A stretch of 64,000 bases of DNA, taken from the NCBI RefSeq assembly GCF_037963145.1, contig NZ_CP150144.1, forward strand, positions 2,666,001 to 2,730,000. The letters run 5' to 3'. The DNA comes from Oceanobacillus sp. FSL K6-2867 (GTDB lineage: Bacteria > Bacillota > Bacilli > Bacillales > Amphibacillaceae). Every line of letters begins with the position of its first letter. Within the stretch, counting starts at the first letter, position 1. Both the position numbers and the translations under genes were made by a program. Shown piece by piece: positions 46,831-54,848 of this stretch. The notes under the pieces are model-generated. The model was not told the origin of the DNA. It searched no databases and saw nothing but the letters and a program-made list of their open reading frames with translations.

Positions 46831-46842
46831 GGGGATCCGTGA

Positions 46843-47394
46843 ATGTCTTTTTCTGGTGAAATCATATCATTACTCATTGTTTCTATTGCGCTTGGTATGG
46901 ATGCATTTTCGATTAGCCTTGGAATAGGGCTAGTAAAATTACGTTTAAAACGAATCGCATTTATCGGTGCGACTATTGGTATTTTCCATATCATTATGCC
47001 ATTTTTCGGAATGATACTTGGAAAAGCGATTTCACTGCAAATTGGAAATTTGGCAACGTTAGCCAGTGGTGCTTTATTGTTTGTAATCGGAGCGCAAATG
47101 TTTTTTTCGGCATTTAGTCATGAGGTACAAAAGCGAATGCAGCCAGTTGGACTAAGCCTGCTTTTGATTGCATTAACGGTGAGCCTGGATAGTTTTACTG
47201 TCGGATTAGGGCTTGGAATATCAGGTGTTAAGGTGATCCTGGCCTTAATTCTTTTCGGGTTCAGCAGTGCTTTTCTAGCGTGTCTCGGCATGCTGGTGGG
47301 CAGGAAAGTACAGGGTTATCTTGGTGTATACAGCGAACTGCTCGGTGGCAGCATCTTATGTTGTTTTGGATTATATATGCTATTTGCACAATAG
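46843..47394 (+). CDS. mntP: Manganese efflux protein MntP (YwlD)
   Basis: A 183-residue MntP: six hydrophobic helices in two halves, with the family aspartates in LGMDAFSISLGIGL and VSLDSFTVGLGLGISG. Exports excess Mn(II). AGGGGGAT precedes ATG 46843. Lies between ywlC and ywlE as in B. subtilis. Its expression is likely controlled through the adjacent inverted repeat. Confidence 0.92.
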   Translation: MSFSGEIISLLIVSIALGMDAFSISLGIGLVKLRLKRIAFIGATIGIFHIIMPFFGMILGKAISLQIGNLATLASGALLFVIGAQMFFSAFSHEVQKRMQPVGLSLLLIALTVSLDSFTVGLGLGISGVKVILALILFGFSSAFLACLGMLVGRKVQGYLGVYSELLGGSILCCFGLYMLFAQ

Positions 47395-47648
47395 GAGATT
47401 TCAGTGAAAGCTGGTGTCTTCTTTTTTGGGTTGGGCAAAGATAAAACCCTCTTACTTTGCATAGGTGCAACCGAAGCATTAATTCAAGGGCTTATACTCC
47501 AAAGAGCACTTTCCTGGATTCTCTTTAACAAATACCAGATTTTGTAATGGTGAGCTTTAAATCAGAAGATAATATAAAATATTTAATCTAACAAGTTAAT
47601 TGGAAATATGATATATTTGTCGTAGAGTTACTAGATGGAGGGCGTGCT

Positions 47649-48254
47649 ATGAATATATTATTTGTCTGTACTGGCAACACGTGCAGAAGTCCAATGGCGG
47701 AAGCTTTGTTAAAGGATAAAATGCCCGAAGCCAGCACTCAATCTGCTGGAATTTTTGCAAGCGATAATCTTCATGCCAATGCATTTGCGATTCGGTCTCT
47801 GCAGGAACGCGGAATCCAGTGCGAGCACAGGTCACAACCAGTTACTGAAGAATTACTTGCTTGGGCGGATATTGTACTTACGATGACTACCGGACACAAG
47901 CAAACGTTGATCATTGATTATCCGGATTATCAGAATAATTTTTATACGCTAAAGGAATACGTGTCAGAAGCCGATAAACAAGTATGGCAGGAATTACAAA
48001 AAGCATATGCGGATTTAGAAGAAAAACGCGCCCTGTTTATCCAGAAAAATGAGAAGAACATGAACAAGTCAGAGTTTGAACAGCAGTTGAAGAAGTATCT
48101 AAGTCATGAATTGGCGAGGATTCGAGGGCTAGAAGCCAACTTAATTAATTATGATATCTCTGATCCGTTTGGAGGTAGCTTAGGCATCTATCGGGAGACG
48201 TTGGACGAGCTGGAAAAACATATCGACCTGCTTATTAAAAAAATAAAGAAGTAG
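47649..48254 (+). CDS. ywlE: Protein-arginine phosphatase YwlE with an insertion
   Basis: A low-molecular-weight phosphatase fold: P-loop CTGNTCRS with C7 and T11; the threonine is the known determinant for phospho-arginine rather than phospho-tyrosine. General acid aspartate is in SDPFGGS (about residues 171-177). It is 201 residues against about 150 in B. subtilis: between LKEYV (101-105) and DPFGGS there are about 66 residues instead of about 8, rich in Glu/Lys/Gln and coiled-coil-like ([20 protein letters not shown]). It counters the McsB arginine kinase. GGAGGGC precedes ATG 47649; 14 bases ahead of the chemoreceptor gene. Confidence 0.92.
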   Translation: MNILFVCTGNTCRSPMAEALLKDKMPEASTQSAGIFASDNLHANAFAIRSLQERGIQCEHRSQPVTEELLAWADIVLTMTTGHKQTLIIDYPDYQNNFYTLKEYVSEADKQVWQELQKAYADLEEKRALFIQKNEKNMNKSEFEQQLKKYLSHELARIRGLEANLINYDISDPFGGSLGIYRETLDELEKHIDLLIKKIKK

Positions 48255-48268
48255 TCGGAGGAGACGGT

Positions 48269-49561
48269 ATGGAGAAAAGCTATAAGTTTAGTTTACGTTT
48301 AAAACTCGTAATCTTTACGACCATTTTGGCCATTATAACTTATACATTCAGTGCGCTATTCATTTATGTATTATATGATTTTGTACAAGCTTATTGGTCT
48401 ATCTCAATCGAATGGTATACGATTATCATTTTGCTGCTTGGTGTTATATGGTCTGGTATCCTGGCATTTTCTGCAGCACGGGTAATTACAAAGCCAATGG
48501 AAAGTTTAGAAAAGGTCGCATCAGAAGCCGCGAAAGGAAATTTAAATCAAGAAGTACATATTCCTAAGTCAAATGACGAAATACGCGATCTTTCCATTGC
48601 GGTGGATACAATGCTGAACAATCTGAACGAAATGGTACATAACATTGATAAGCATTTTGAAAGTACGAATGTGACGGTTTTACAGATGAAAGAAGCCTCT
48701 CATTCGGCGGCACAGCATTCCGCTGCTATAGGCACTTCGATCTATGAAATTTCTAGAGGTGCGGAGAATTCCTCAGAAGCAATCCAGAATACGGCAGAGG
48801 CTGTAGAGGTTGCTACGGAGTTAGCTAAAAAGGTGCAAGAAAAAGCAGAGCAATCAAAAGTGAAATCCAGTGAAATGCTGGAAACTTTAAACGAAAGTAA
48901 AATTGTTGTGAACCAGCTTGTAAAAGGTATTCAAAAATTAGCAGATGATCAAGAGCTTTCATTAAAAGACGTTGATCATCTAAAGCAAAATGCGATACAA
49001 GTTGAATCAATTATAACGATGGTAGGGGAAATCGCAGAACAAACGAATCTATTGGCATTAAATGCATCGATTGAAGCAGCACGTGCCGGCGAGCATGGAA
49101 GAGGATTTGCTGTTGTTGCAGAGGAAATCCGCAAGCTAGCTGATCAAAGTGCTCAAGCAGTTCATCGTATTTCCAGTTTAATAGAAGCAATTCAAGAAGA
49201 TGTTAACCTTGTGGTTGGGAAAATAAACGATAACGTTATTTATGCAAAAAAAGAAGCGGAAAATGGAGCGGGCACAAACAGAATAATTGAGCAGATGTCA
49301 GGTTCGGTGACTGATGTGGCATCGGAAATCGATATGATTACAAGTCTTGTCGATAAGCAATTGGAATCGATTCAAGATACGGTAAGACAGTCACAGGAAG
49401 TTGCTGCAATTGCTGAGGAAACATCAGCAGGAACAGAAGAAGTAAATGCAGCGATTCAAGAACAAGTATCAACAATGGAACAAGTAGACCAGTTAGCCCA
49501 AAAGATGGAAGAGCAGGCGCAACGTTTAAACAAACAAATTAATCAGTTCCAGGTTTTTTAA
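48269..49561 (+). CDS. Methyl-accepting chemotaxis protein without an extracellular sensor domain
   Basis: A 430-residue receptor. Two transmembrane helices (about residues 11-35 and 46-67) are separated by only a dozen residues, so there is no extracellular ligand domain. A HAMP domain follows ([20 protein letters not shown]), then a signalling coiled coil with the highly conserved hairpin tip [20 protein letters not shown] and [10 protein letters not shown]. The C-terminus lacks a CheR-docking NWETF-type pentapeptide. Expected to sense membrane or cytoplasmic signals through CheA/CheW. GGAGGAG precedes ATG 48269. Not at this locus in B. subtilis, where rpiB occurs. Confidence 0.9.
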   Translation: MEKSYKFSLRLKLVIFTTILAIITYTFSALFIYVLYDFVQAYWSISIEWYTIIILLLGVIWSGILAFSAARVITKPMESLEKVASEAAKGNLNQEVHIPKSNDEIRDLSIAVDTMLNNLNEMVHNIDKHFESTNVTVLQMKEASHSAAQHSAAIGTSIYEISRGAENSSEAIQNTAEAVEVATELAKKVQEKAEQSKVKSSEMLETLNESKIVVNQLVKGIQKLADDQELSLKDVDHLKQNAIQVESIITMVGEIAEQTNLLALNASIEAARAGEHGRGFAVVAEEIRKLADQSAQAVHRISSLIEAIQEDVNLVVGKINDNVIYAKKEAENGAGTNRIIEQMSGSVTDVASEIDMITSLVDKQLESIQDTVRQSQEVAAIAEETSAGTEEVNAAIQEQVSTMEQVDQLAQKMEEQAQRLNKQINQFQVF

Positions 49562-49683
49562 TCACTTTTTGGTGGTCATACGGTAATATTCTTTGTACAA
49601 TTAGAATTGGGTGAACTTCATTTTTGGGCTGTTAATATGGGTCCTTTGATGCTTGACATAAACCGATGGAAGGTGAAGAATAA

Positions 49684-50253
49684 ATGGCATATGAAAGTAT
49701 ACAGCAAGATATGACATCCATTGTAACGCAGTGGTTGGAAACAGATTATTTGCGAAGAGAAGAATTATTTGTAGTTGGCTGTTCGACAAGTGAAGTTGCC
49801 GGAAAACATATTGGAACATCTGGCAGCGAACAAATCGCGGCGGTTATTTTTAAACAACTGCAAGCATTACAGCAACAGACTGGTATTCATCTTGTATTTC
49901 AATGCTGTGAACATCTGAACCGGGCCCTTGTCGTTGAAAAAGAAGCTGCTAAAGCCTACCAGCTGGAAGAGGTCGCCGTTATTCCCATTCCCGCAGCAGG
50001 AGGATCGATGGCTTCTTATGCATATAAACACATGAAGGATCCTGTTGTTGTGGAAGCAGTTCGTGCACATGCAGGGTTAGATATTGGAGAAACGATGATT
50101 GGAATGCATTTAAAGCATGTAGCTGTTCCACTTCGGTTTAGAGAAAAATTTATTGGAGACGCACGAATTACTGCAGCACGAACCCGTCCAAAACTAATCG
50201 GTGGTCACCGAGCAAATTATGAGAATACCAGATTAAATGAGAGTTGCAAATAA
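49684..50253 (+). CDS. ywlG: UPF0340 protein YwlG
   Basis: A 189-residue UPF0340 protein: FVVGCSTSEVAGKHIGTSGS, LVFQCCEHLNRALVVEKEAA, PAAGGSMASYAYKHM and IGMHLKHVAVPLRF are family blocks. Function unknown. GGAAGGTGAAG precedes ATG 49684. It precedes glyA by 70 bases as in other Bacillaceae; rpiB (ywlF), which precedes it in B. subtilis, is absent. Confidence 0.9.
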   Translation: MAYESIQQDMTSIVTQWLETDYLRREELFVVGCSTSEVAGKHIGTSGSEQIAAVIFKQLQALQQQTGIHLVFQCCEHLNRALVVEKEAAKAYQLEEVAVIPIPAAGGSMASYAYKHMKDPVVVEAVRAHAGLDIGETMIGMHLKHVAVPLRFREKFIGDARITAARTRPKLIGGHRANYENTRLNESCK

Positions 50254-50324
50254 GTTATTAATGGGAGAATCCACTTCCCTATAATAAATTTTAAAAATAT
50301 TCTTATACATAGGAGGCTATAATT

Positions 50325-51569
50325 ATGGAACATGTTAAACAAGCGGATTTGGAAATATATGAAGCAATTCAAGCGGAGAAAAAGCGCCAGCAGGACAAGA
50401 TCGAACTGATCGCATCTGAAAACTTCGTTTCTGAAGCTGTAATGGAAGCAATGGGCTCTGTATTAACGAATAAATATGCGGAAGGTTATCCGCATAAACG
50501 CTATTACGGCGGTTGTGAGCATGTTGACGTTGCAGAGGATTTAGCTCGCGATCGTGCAAAACAGCTTTTTGGCGCAGAACATGTTAATGTTCAGCCGCAC
50601 TCTGGAGCACAGGCGAATATGGGTGTGTACTTCTCCATTCTAGAGCCGGGTGATACAGTACTTGGAATGAATCTGAACCATGGTGGCCATTTAACACATG
50701 GAAGTCCTGTTAACTTCAGTGGAAAGCTTTATAATTTTGTTGACTACGGTGTCGATAAAGAAACGGAAAAAATAGATTATGAGGCTGTTTTAGCAAAAGC
50801 ACAAGAAGTAAAGCCAAAATTAATTGTTGCTGGTGCGAGTGCTTATTCACGTCATATTAATTTTGCGAAATTCCGTGAGATTGCAGATGCTGTAGGTGCT
50901 TACTTAATGGTGGATATGGCTCATATTGCAGGTCTGGTTGCTGCTGGACTCCACCAAAATCCTGTTCCATATGCTGACTTTGTTACGACAACAACACATA
51001 AAACATTACGTGGCCCTCGTGGTGGAATGATCTTATGTAAAGAAGAATATGCGAAGCAAATTGATAAATCGATCTTCCCGGGTATCCAAGGCGGTCCGTT
51101 AATGCACATTATAGCTGCAAAAGCAGTGTCCTTTAAAGAAGCCTTATCGGATGAATTCAAAGAGTATGCTGCTAACATTACGAGAAATGCAAAGATTCTT
51201 GGTGAAGCACTGACTGAAGAAGGAATTCGCATTGTCTCAGGCGGAACAGATAATCATTTACTATTGTTGGATGTAACACCACTTAACCTAACTGGAAAAG
51301 TTGCTGAAAAGGCTCTTGACGATATTGGAATTACAACAAATAAAAATACAATTCCATTTGATACGGAAAGTCCATTTGTAACAAGTGGGGTACGTATTGG
51401 TACTGCAGCTGTAACATCTAGAGGTTTTGGTGAAGAAGAAATGAAAGAAATTGCTGCCATTATTTCGTTAACGTTAAAAAATTATGAAGATGAAGCAGTA
51501 TTAGAAGAAGCTGCAAAACGAGTGATTGACTTAACAGAAAAGTTCCCATTATATACACAATATGCCTAA
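50325..51569 (+). CDS. glyA: Serine hydroxymethyltransferase
   Basis: A 414-residue PLP enzyme making glycine and methylene-tetrahydrofolate from serine. Seen: [56 protein letters not shown] (aspartate to the pyridinium) and the Schiff-base lysine in [23 protein letters not shown] precedes ATG 50325. A terminator follows. Confidence 0.97.
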   Translation: MEHVKQADLEIYEAIQAEKKRQQDKIELIASENFVSEAVMEAMGSVLTNKYAEGYPHKRYYGGCEHVDVAEDLARDRAKQLFGAEHVNVQPHSGAQANMGVYFSILEPGDTVLGMNLNHGGHLTHGSPVNFSGKLYNFVDYGVDKETEKIDYEAVLAKAQEVKPKLIVAGASAYSRHINFAKFREIADAVGAYLMVDMAHIAGLVAAGLHQNPVPYADFVTTTTHKTLRGPRGGMILCKEEYAKQIDKSIFPGIQGGPLMHIIAAKAVSFKEALSDEFKEYAANITRNAKILGEALTEEGIRIVSGGTDNHLLLLDVTPLNLTGKVAEKALDDIGITTNKNTIPFDTESPFVTSGVRIGTAAVTSRGFGEEEMKEIAAIISLTLKNYEDEAVLEEAAKRVIDLTEKFPLYTQYA

Positions 51570-51575
51570 AATAGA

Positions 51576-51608
51576 AAAGGGTACTCCGATTTAGGGGTAT
51601 CCTTTTTA
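51576..51608 (+). terminator. Terminator after glyA
   Basis: AAAGGGTACTCC (51576-51587) with GGGGTATCCTTT (51594-51605) with wobbles, T run follows. Confidence 0.85.
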
Positions 51609-51702
51609 CGATTTTATAACAAGAATAAAACTAAACTTGAAAGCTCGGTTATTTTTCAGTACAATTTTAAAGATATAACTAATCTGAAGGAGTGATCTAC
51701 AA

Positions 51703-52332
51703 TTGGGAAATGTTTTTGTATTTGATCATCCGTTAATTCAACATAAATTAACGTACATAAGAGATAAGAACACAGGAACAAAAGAATTCCGCGAACTTGT
51801 TGATGAAGTTGCGATGCTAATGGCTTTTGAAATTACAAGGGATTTACCATTGCAAGAAGTAGAAGTGGAGACACCAGTAACTACTGCAAAATCGAAAACA
51901 TTAGCTGGGAAGAAAATTGGACTTGTTCCAATTTTACGTGCTGGCATAGGAATGGTTGATGGGGTGCGCAAGCTTATTCCTGCAGCAAAAGTTGGACATG
52001 TTGGCCTATACCGTGATCCAGAAACATTAAAGCCTGTGGAATACTATATTAAATTACCTTCGGATATTAATGAGCGTGAGCTGATTGTAATTGATCCAAT
52101 GCTTGCAACAGGTGGTTCAGCAAATGATGCAATTCATTCATTGAAGAAGCGTGGCGCAAAAAATATTCGTCTCATGTGTATAATCGCGGCACCAGAAGGC
52201 GTTGAAGTTATTAAGAAAGAACATCCAGACGTTGATATTTATTTAGCAGCTATGGATGAAAAGTTAGATAATCATGGCTACATCGTCCCAGGACTTGGAG
52301 ATGCAGGCGACCGTTTATTCGGTACAAAATAA
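51703..52332 (+). CDS. upp: Uracil phosphoribosyltransferase
   Basis: A 209-residue Upp converting uracil and PRPP to UMP. Seen: [20 protein letters not shown], the loop [14 protein letters not shown] and the PRPP-binding [18 protein letters not shown], with C-terminal [16 protein letters not shown] 51703 has AAGGAGTGAT upstream. In B. subtilis upp leads to the atp operon; here a riboflavin operon and a protease gene lie between. Confidence 0.97.
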   Translation: MGNVFVFDHPLIQHKLTYIRDKNTGTKEFRELVDEVAMLMAFEITRDLPLQEVEVETPVTTAKSKTLAGKKIGLVPILRAGIGMVDGVRKLIPAAKVGHVGLYRDPETLKPVEYYIKLPSDINERELIVIDPMLATGGSANDAIHSLKKRGAKNIRLMCIIAAPEGVEVIKKEHPDVDIYLAAMDEKLDNHGYIVPGLGDAGDRLFGTK

Positions 52333-52356
52333 GTATCCTTGATAAATAACAAAATG

Positions 52357-52392
52357 AAGCTTCTATCCCTAAAATAGAGATAGAAGCTTTCA
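52357..52392. terminator. Hairpin between upp and ribH
   Basis: AAGCTTCTATC with GATAGAAGCTT, perfect 11 bp, between converging units; T runs are weak in both directions. Confidence 0.65.
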
Positions 52393-52500
52393 AATTTGTA
52401 TAATGCTAAAAATAAATTTCTCAGCTAAAAGCGATTCAGCTTAAATAAACAGTTTACAATAAACAACTCTATGAATTTGCTGCTCTGAGTTATTTCCAGG

Positions 52501-52971
52501 TTAGTCCTCCAGCAGCTTCACCATATTTGCCATTTCAATAGCAGAAATAGCTGATTCAGCGCCTTTATTTCCTGCTTTTGTCCCAGCACGTTCAATTGCT
52601 TGTTCAATCGATTCTGTTGTCAAGACACCGAAGATGATTGGCTTGCTTGTTTGAAACGAAACATTTGCAACACCTTTAGCGACTTCATTACAAACATAAT
52701 CAAAATGTGGAGTAGATCCGCGAATCACCGTTCCCAATGTGATAATAGCGTCATATTTATTAAGTGCTGCCATCTTCTGTGTAATTAATGGAATTTCAAA
52801 TGCGCCTGGAACCCATGCAATATCAATATTATCCTCGGCAACACCATGTCTTTTCAGAGCATCGTGTGCACCATCCAATAGTTTTGATGTTATAAATTCA
52901 TTAAAGCGGGCAACCACAATTCCGATTTTTAAATCTGTACCAACTACGTTTCCTTCATATACTTTTCCCAT
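52501..52971 (-). CDS. ribH: 6,7-dimethyl-8-ribityllumazine synthase
   Basis: A 156-residue lumazine synthase, forming 60-mer cages around riboflavin synthase in Bacillus. Seen: [56 protein letters not shown] with the catalytic histidine, and [27 protein letters not shown] precedes ATG 52971. Last gene of the operon, 15 bases after ribB. Confidence 0.96.
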   Translation of the reverse strand: MGKVYEGNVVGTDLKIGIVVARFNEFITSKLLDGAHDALKRHGVAEDNIDIAWVPGAFEIPLITQKMAALNKYDAIITLGTVIRGSTPHFDYVCNEVAKGVANVSFQTSKPIIFGVLTTESIEQAIERAGTKAGNKGAESAISAIEMANMVKLLED

Positions 52972-52986
52972 ATTCTTCTTTCTCCT

Positions 52987-53607
52987 TTACGAATGAATAA
53001 TCATTTTTTTATTTGTATTGCGATAGACAATTAAATCTGCTATTGAGATGATCTTTAGATCAAATTTTTCAGCCATGATCTCAAGGTCAGGTTGTCGTGC
53101 CATTGTACCGTCGTCCTTAATGATTTCACAGATAACACCTGATGGAAATGCTCCACTCAGAAGTGCTAAATCAACAGCTGCTTCTGTATGTCCGGGGCGA
53201 GTTAACACGCCACCATCCTTTGCGATAAGCGGAAACATATGACCTGGTTGTTTGAAATCACTAATATGTGCGTGAGGATCGGTTAAAGCCAGAATAGTGT
53301 TTGCTCTTTCTGCTGCACTAATCCCAGTAGTAGTATTTTTGTGGTCAACAGATACTGTAAAAGCAGTGCCATATGGATCCGTGTTCTGATCGACCATTGG
53401 TAACAGCCCGATATTTTTCACGTGTTCTGGTGGCAGAGAAACACATACGAGACCTTTTCCATGTGTAATCAGGAAATTAATCAATTCAGGTGTCACTTTT
53501 TCAGATAAAGCAACAAAGTCACCTTCATTTTCTCGATTTTCGTCATCGACAACAATAATTGGTTTTCCAAGCTTTAAATCAGTAATTGCTTCTTCAATGG
53601 TATGCAT
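52987..53607 (-). CDS. ribB: 3,4-dihydroxy-2-butanone-4-phosphate synthase (single domain)
   Basis: A 206-residue DHBP synthase. Seen: [20 protein letters not shown] (acidic loop), [20 protein letters not shown] (family signature), [16 protein letters not shown]. It converts ribulose-5-phosphate to the four-carbon riboflavin precursor. Bacillus usually has a RibBA fusion with GTP cyclohydrolase II; this protein ends after the RibB domain. AGGAGGT precedes ATG 53607, 14 bases after ribE. Confidence 0.94.
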   Translation of the reverse strand: MHTIEEAITDLKLGKPIIVVDDENRENEGDFVALSEKVTPELINFLITHGKGLVCVSLPPEHVKNIGLLPMVDQNTDPYGTAFTVSVDHKNTTTGISAAERANTILALTDPHAHISDFKQPGHMFPLIAKDGGVLTRPGHTEAAVDLALLSGAFPSGVICEIIKDDGTMARQPDLEIMAEKFDLKIISIADLIVYRNTNKKMIIHS

Positions 53608-53621
53608 GATTATTTTACCTC

Positions 53622-54272
53622 CTATATGAATCCATTTTTTTCTAGAAAATCTGGACTGATTCCTGACTCCTGCTTCATGCTTTGACTATTGAGCATATTT
53701 CGAACATATTTTGCAAGCATGTCGCATTCGATATTCACGATATCCCCTTTACCTTTTTCACCAAGAATGGTTTCTGCTGCAGTGTGGGGAATAAGGGAGA
53801 TGGTGAATTGATTTTGTTTTACTTCGAAAAGTGTCAAACTAATTCCATCAACTGTTATGGAACCTTTATGCATTAAAAATGGAATAAGAGATTCAGATAT
53901 TTCGATATCGTAATAAATAGCATTTTCTTTCTGGTACACATGGACAATTTGACCTGTTCCATCAACATGACCAGATACAAAGTGCCCGCCAAATCTTCCA
54001 TTTGCTGCCATCGCCCGTTCCAGATTTACTTCAGAACCAGGTTTTAAAGCTTGCAAAGAAGTAGATTTTATTGTTTCTGGCATAGCATCCACCTGGAAGC
54101 TATTGGAGGTATAACTAGTTACTGTTAGGCAAATGCCATTAACAGCAATACTGTCACCAATCGCAACATCATCAATTACCTTGCTGGAGCCAATAGTCAT
54201 TTGGACAGCCTGATCGGAAACCTTCAGCATTTTCTTTACGACACCTTTTTCCTCAATTAATCCTGTAAACAC
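53622..54272 (-). CDS. ribE: Riboflavin synthase alpha chain
   Basis: A 216-residue riboflavin synthase with two lumazine-binding repeats: [14 protein letters not shown] at the start, [13 protein letters not shown] in the first, [15 protein letters not shown] at the junction and [13 protein letters not shown] in the second. It dismutates lumazine to riboflavin. GTG 54272 is preferred (product begins with the usual FTGLIEE) since GTG 54281 abuts AAAGGAAG. First gene of the FMN-riboswitch operon. Confidence 0.94.
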   Translation of the reverse strand: MFTGLIEEKGVVKKMLKVSDQAVQMTIGSSKVIDDVAIGDSIAVNGICLTVTSYTSNSFQVDAMPETIKSTSLQALKPGSEVNLERAMAANGRFGGHFVSGHVDGTGQIVHVYQKENAIYYDIEISESLIPFLMHKGSITVDGISLTLFEVKQNQFTISLIPHTAAETILGEKGKGDIVNIECDMLAKYVRNMLNSQSMKQESGISPDFLEKNGFI

Positions 54273-54307
54273 GTAACTCACTTCCTTTCATATAGAAATC
54301 GCATCCT

Positions 54308-54376
54308 TTGGAAGCACTCGGTCAGCAACGTATGGAAGCAAAGAAGTCTTGCAAGTTGATTGACGCTCGAGCTGGA
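54308..54376 (+). repeat. 70-bp intergenic repeat, copy B
   Basis: Starts TTGGAAGCACTCGGTCAGCA and aligns along its whole length with copy A (35526-35595), with one gap. The terminal complementarity is weaker than in A. It lies between the riboswitch terminator and ribE, so it is inside the rib leader RNA in antisense orientation. Confidence 0.8.
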
Positions 54377-54383
54377 GGAAATG

Positions 54384-54411
54384 AAAAAGCCCCTGAGTTT
54401 CCTCAGAGGCT
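54384..54411 (-). terminator. Probable riboswitch-controlled terminator of the rib operon
   Basis: Minus strand AGCCTCTGAG (54411-54402), GAAA loop, CTCAGGGGCT (54397-54388), then TTTTT. It lies between the FMN aptamer and ribE in the transcription direction, so it is a likely expression platform, although about 130 bases separate it from the aptamer. Confidence 0.75.
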
Positions 54412-54544
54412 TGTGATTAGAATTTTAATAGTAAGCAATGGAAAAGATTATGTAATACATCAAAAGAGCACCTGGTCATTTATATGAAAAGTATACAAAT
54501 AACAGCACTCGCCAAAAGCATTACAATTAGCGTGCCTACCTAAA

Positions 54545-54702
54545 ATTCCTTCTCCCATCCAGACTTTAACTGTCGGTTCTGGTTTTGCACCAGATCCACC
54601 GCTTGGTTTATAGGTTATGCCCTATAAAAACCGCACGGGTCACGGACTTAGAAGCTATGCTTCATCACCGTCGGTTGGGAATTTCACCCGACCCCGAAGG
54701 AA
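54545..54702 (-). promoter_or_regulatory. FMN riboswitch (RFN element)
   Basis: Conserved RFN blocks are readable on the minus strand from 5' to 3': CTTCGGGGTCGGGTGAAATT, CCCAACCGACGGTGATGAAG, AGTCCGTGACCCGTGCGG, GGTGGATCTGGTGCAAAACC, AGAACCGACAGTTAAAGTCT and GGATGGGAGAAGGA. FMN binding should cause premature termination at the downstream hairpin and repress ribE-ribB-ribH. Confidence 0.97.
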
Positions 54703-54848
54703 TATGCGTATTGAATTTTGAAAACAGTATACCATTAGTTCAATTATAAAAGCAAGGCAAAAAATTAATAAGTCTGACGTAATCAAAGCAAATGTATAAG
54801 AACGTAATTTATTTCAAATGCTATTGCTAAAAAAGGGAGCGGGCACCT

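Noticed and set aside
46719..46842. yybP-ykoY manganese riboswitch before mntP
   Set aside because: The conserved loops of that family are not visible; only a simple inverted repeat is present.
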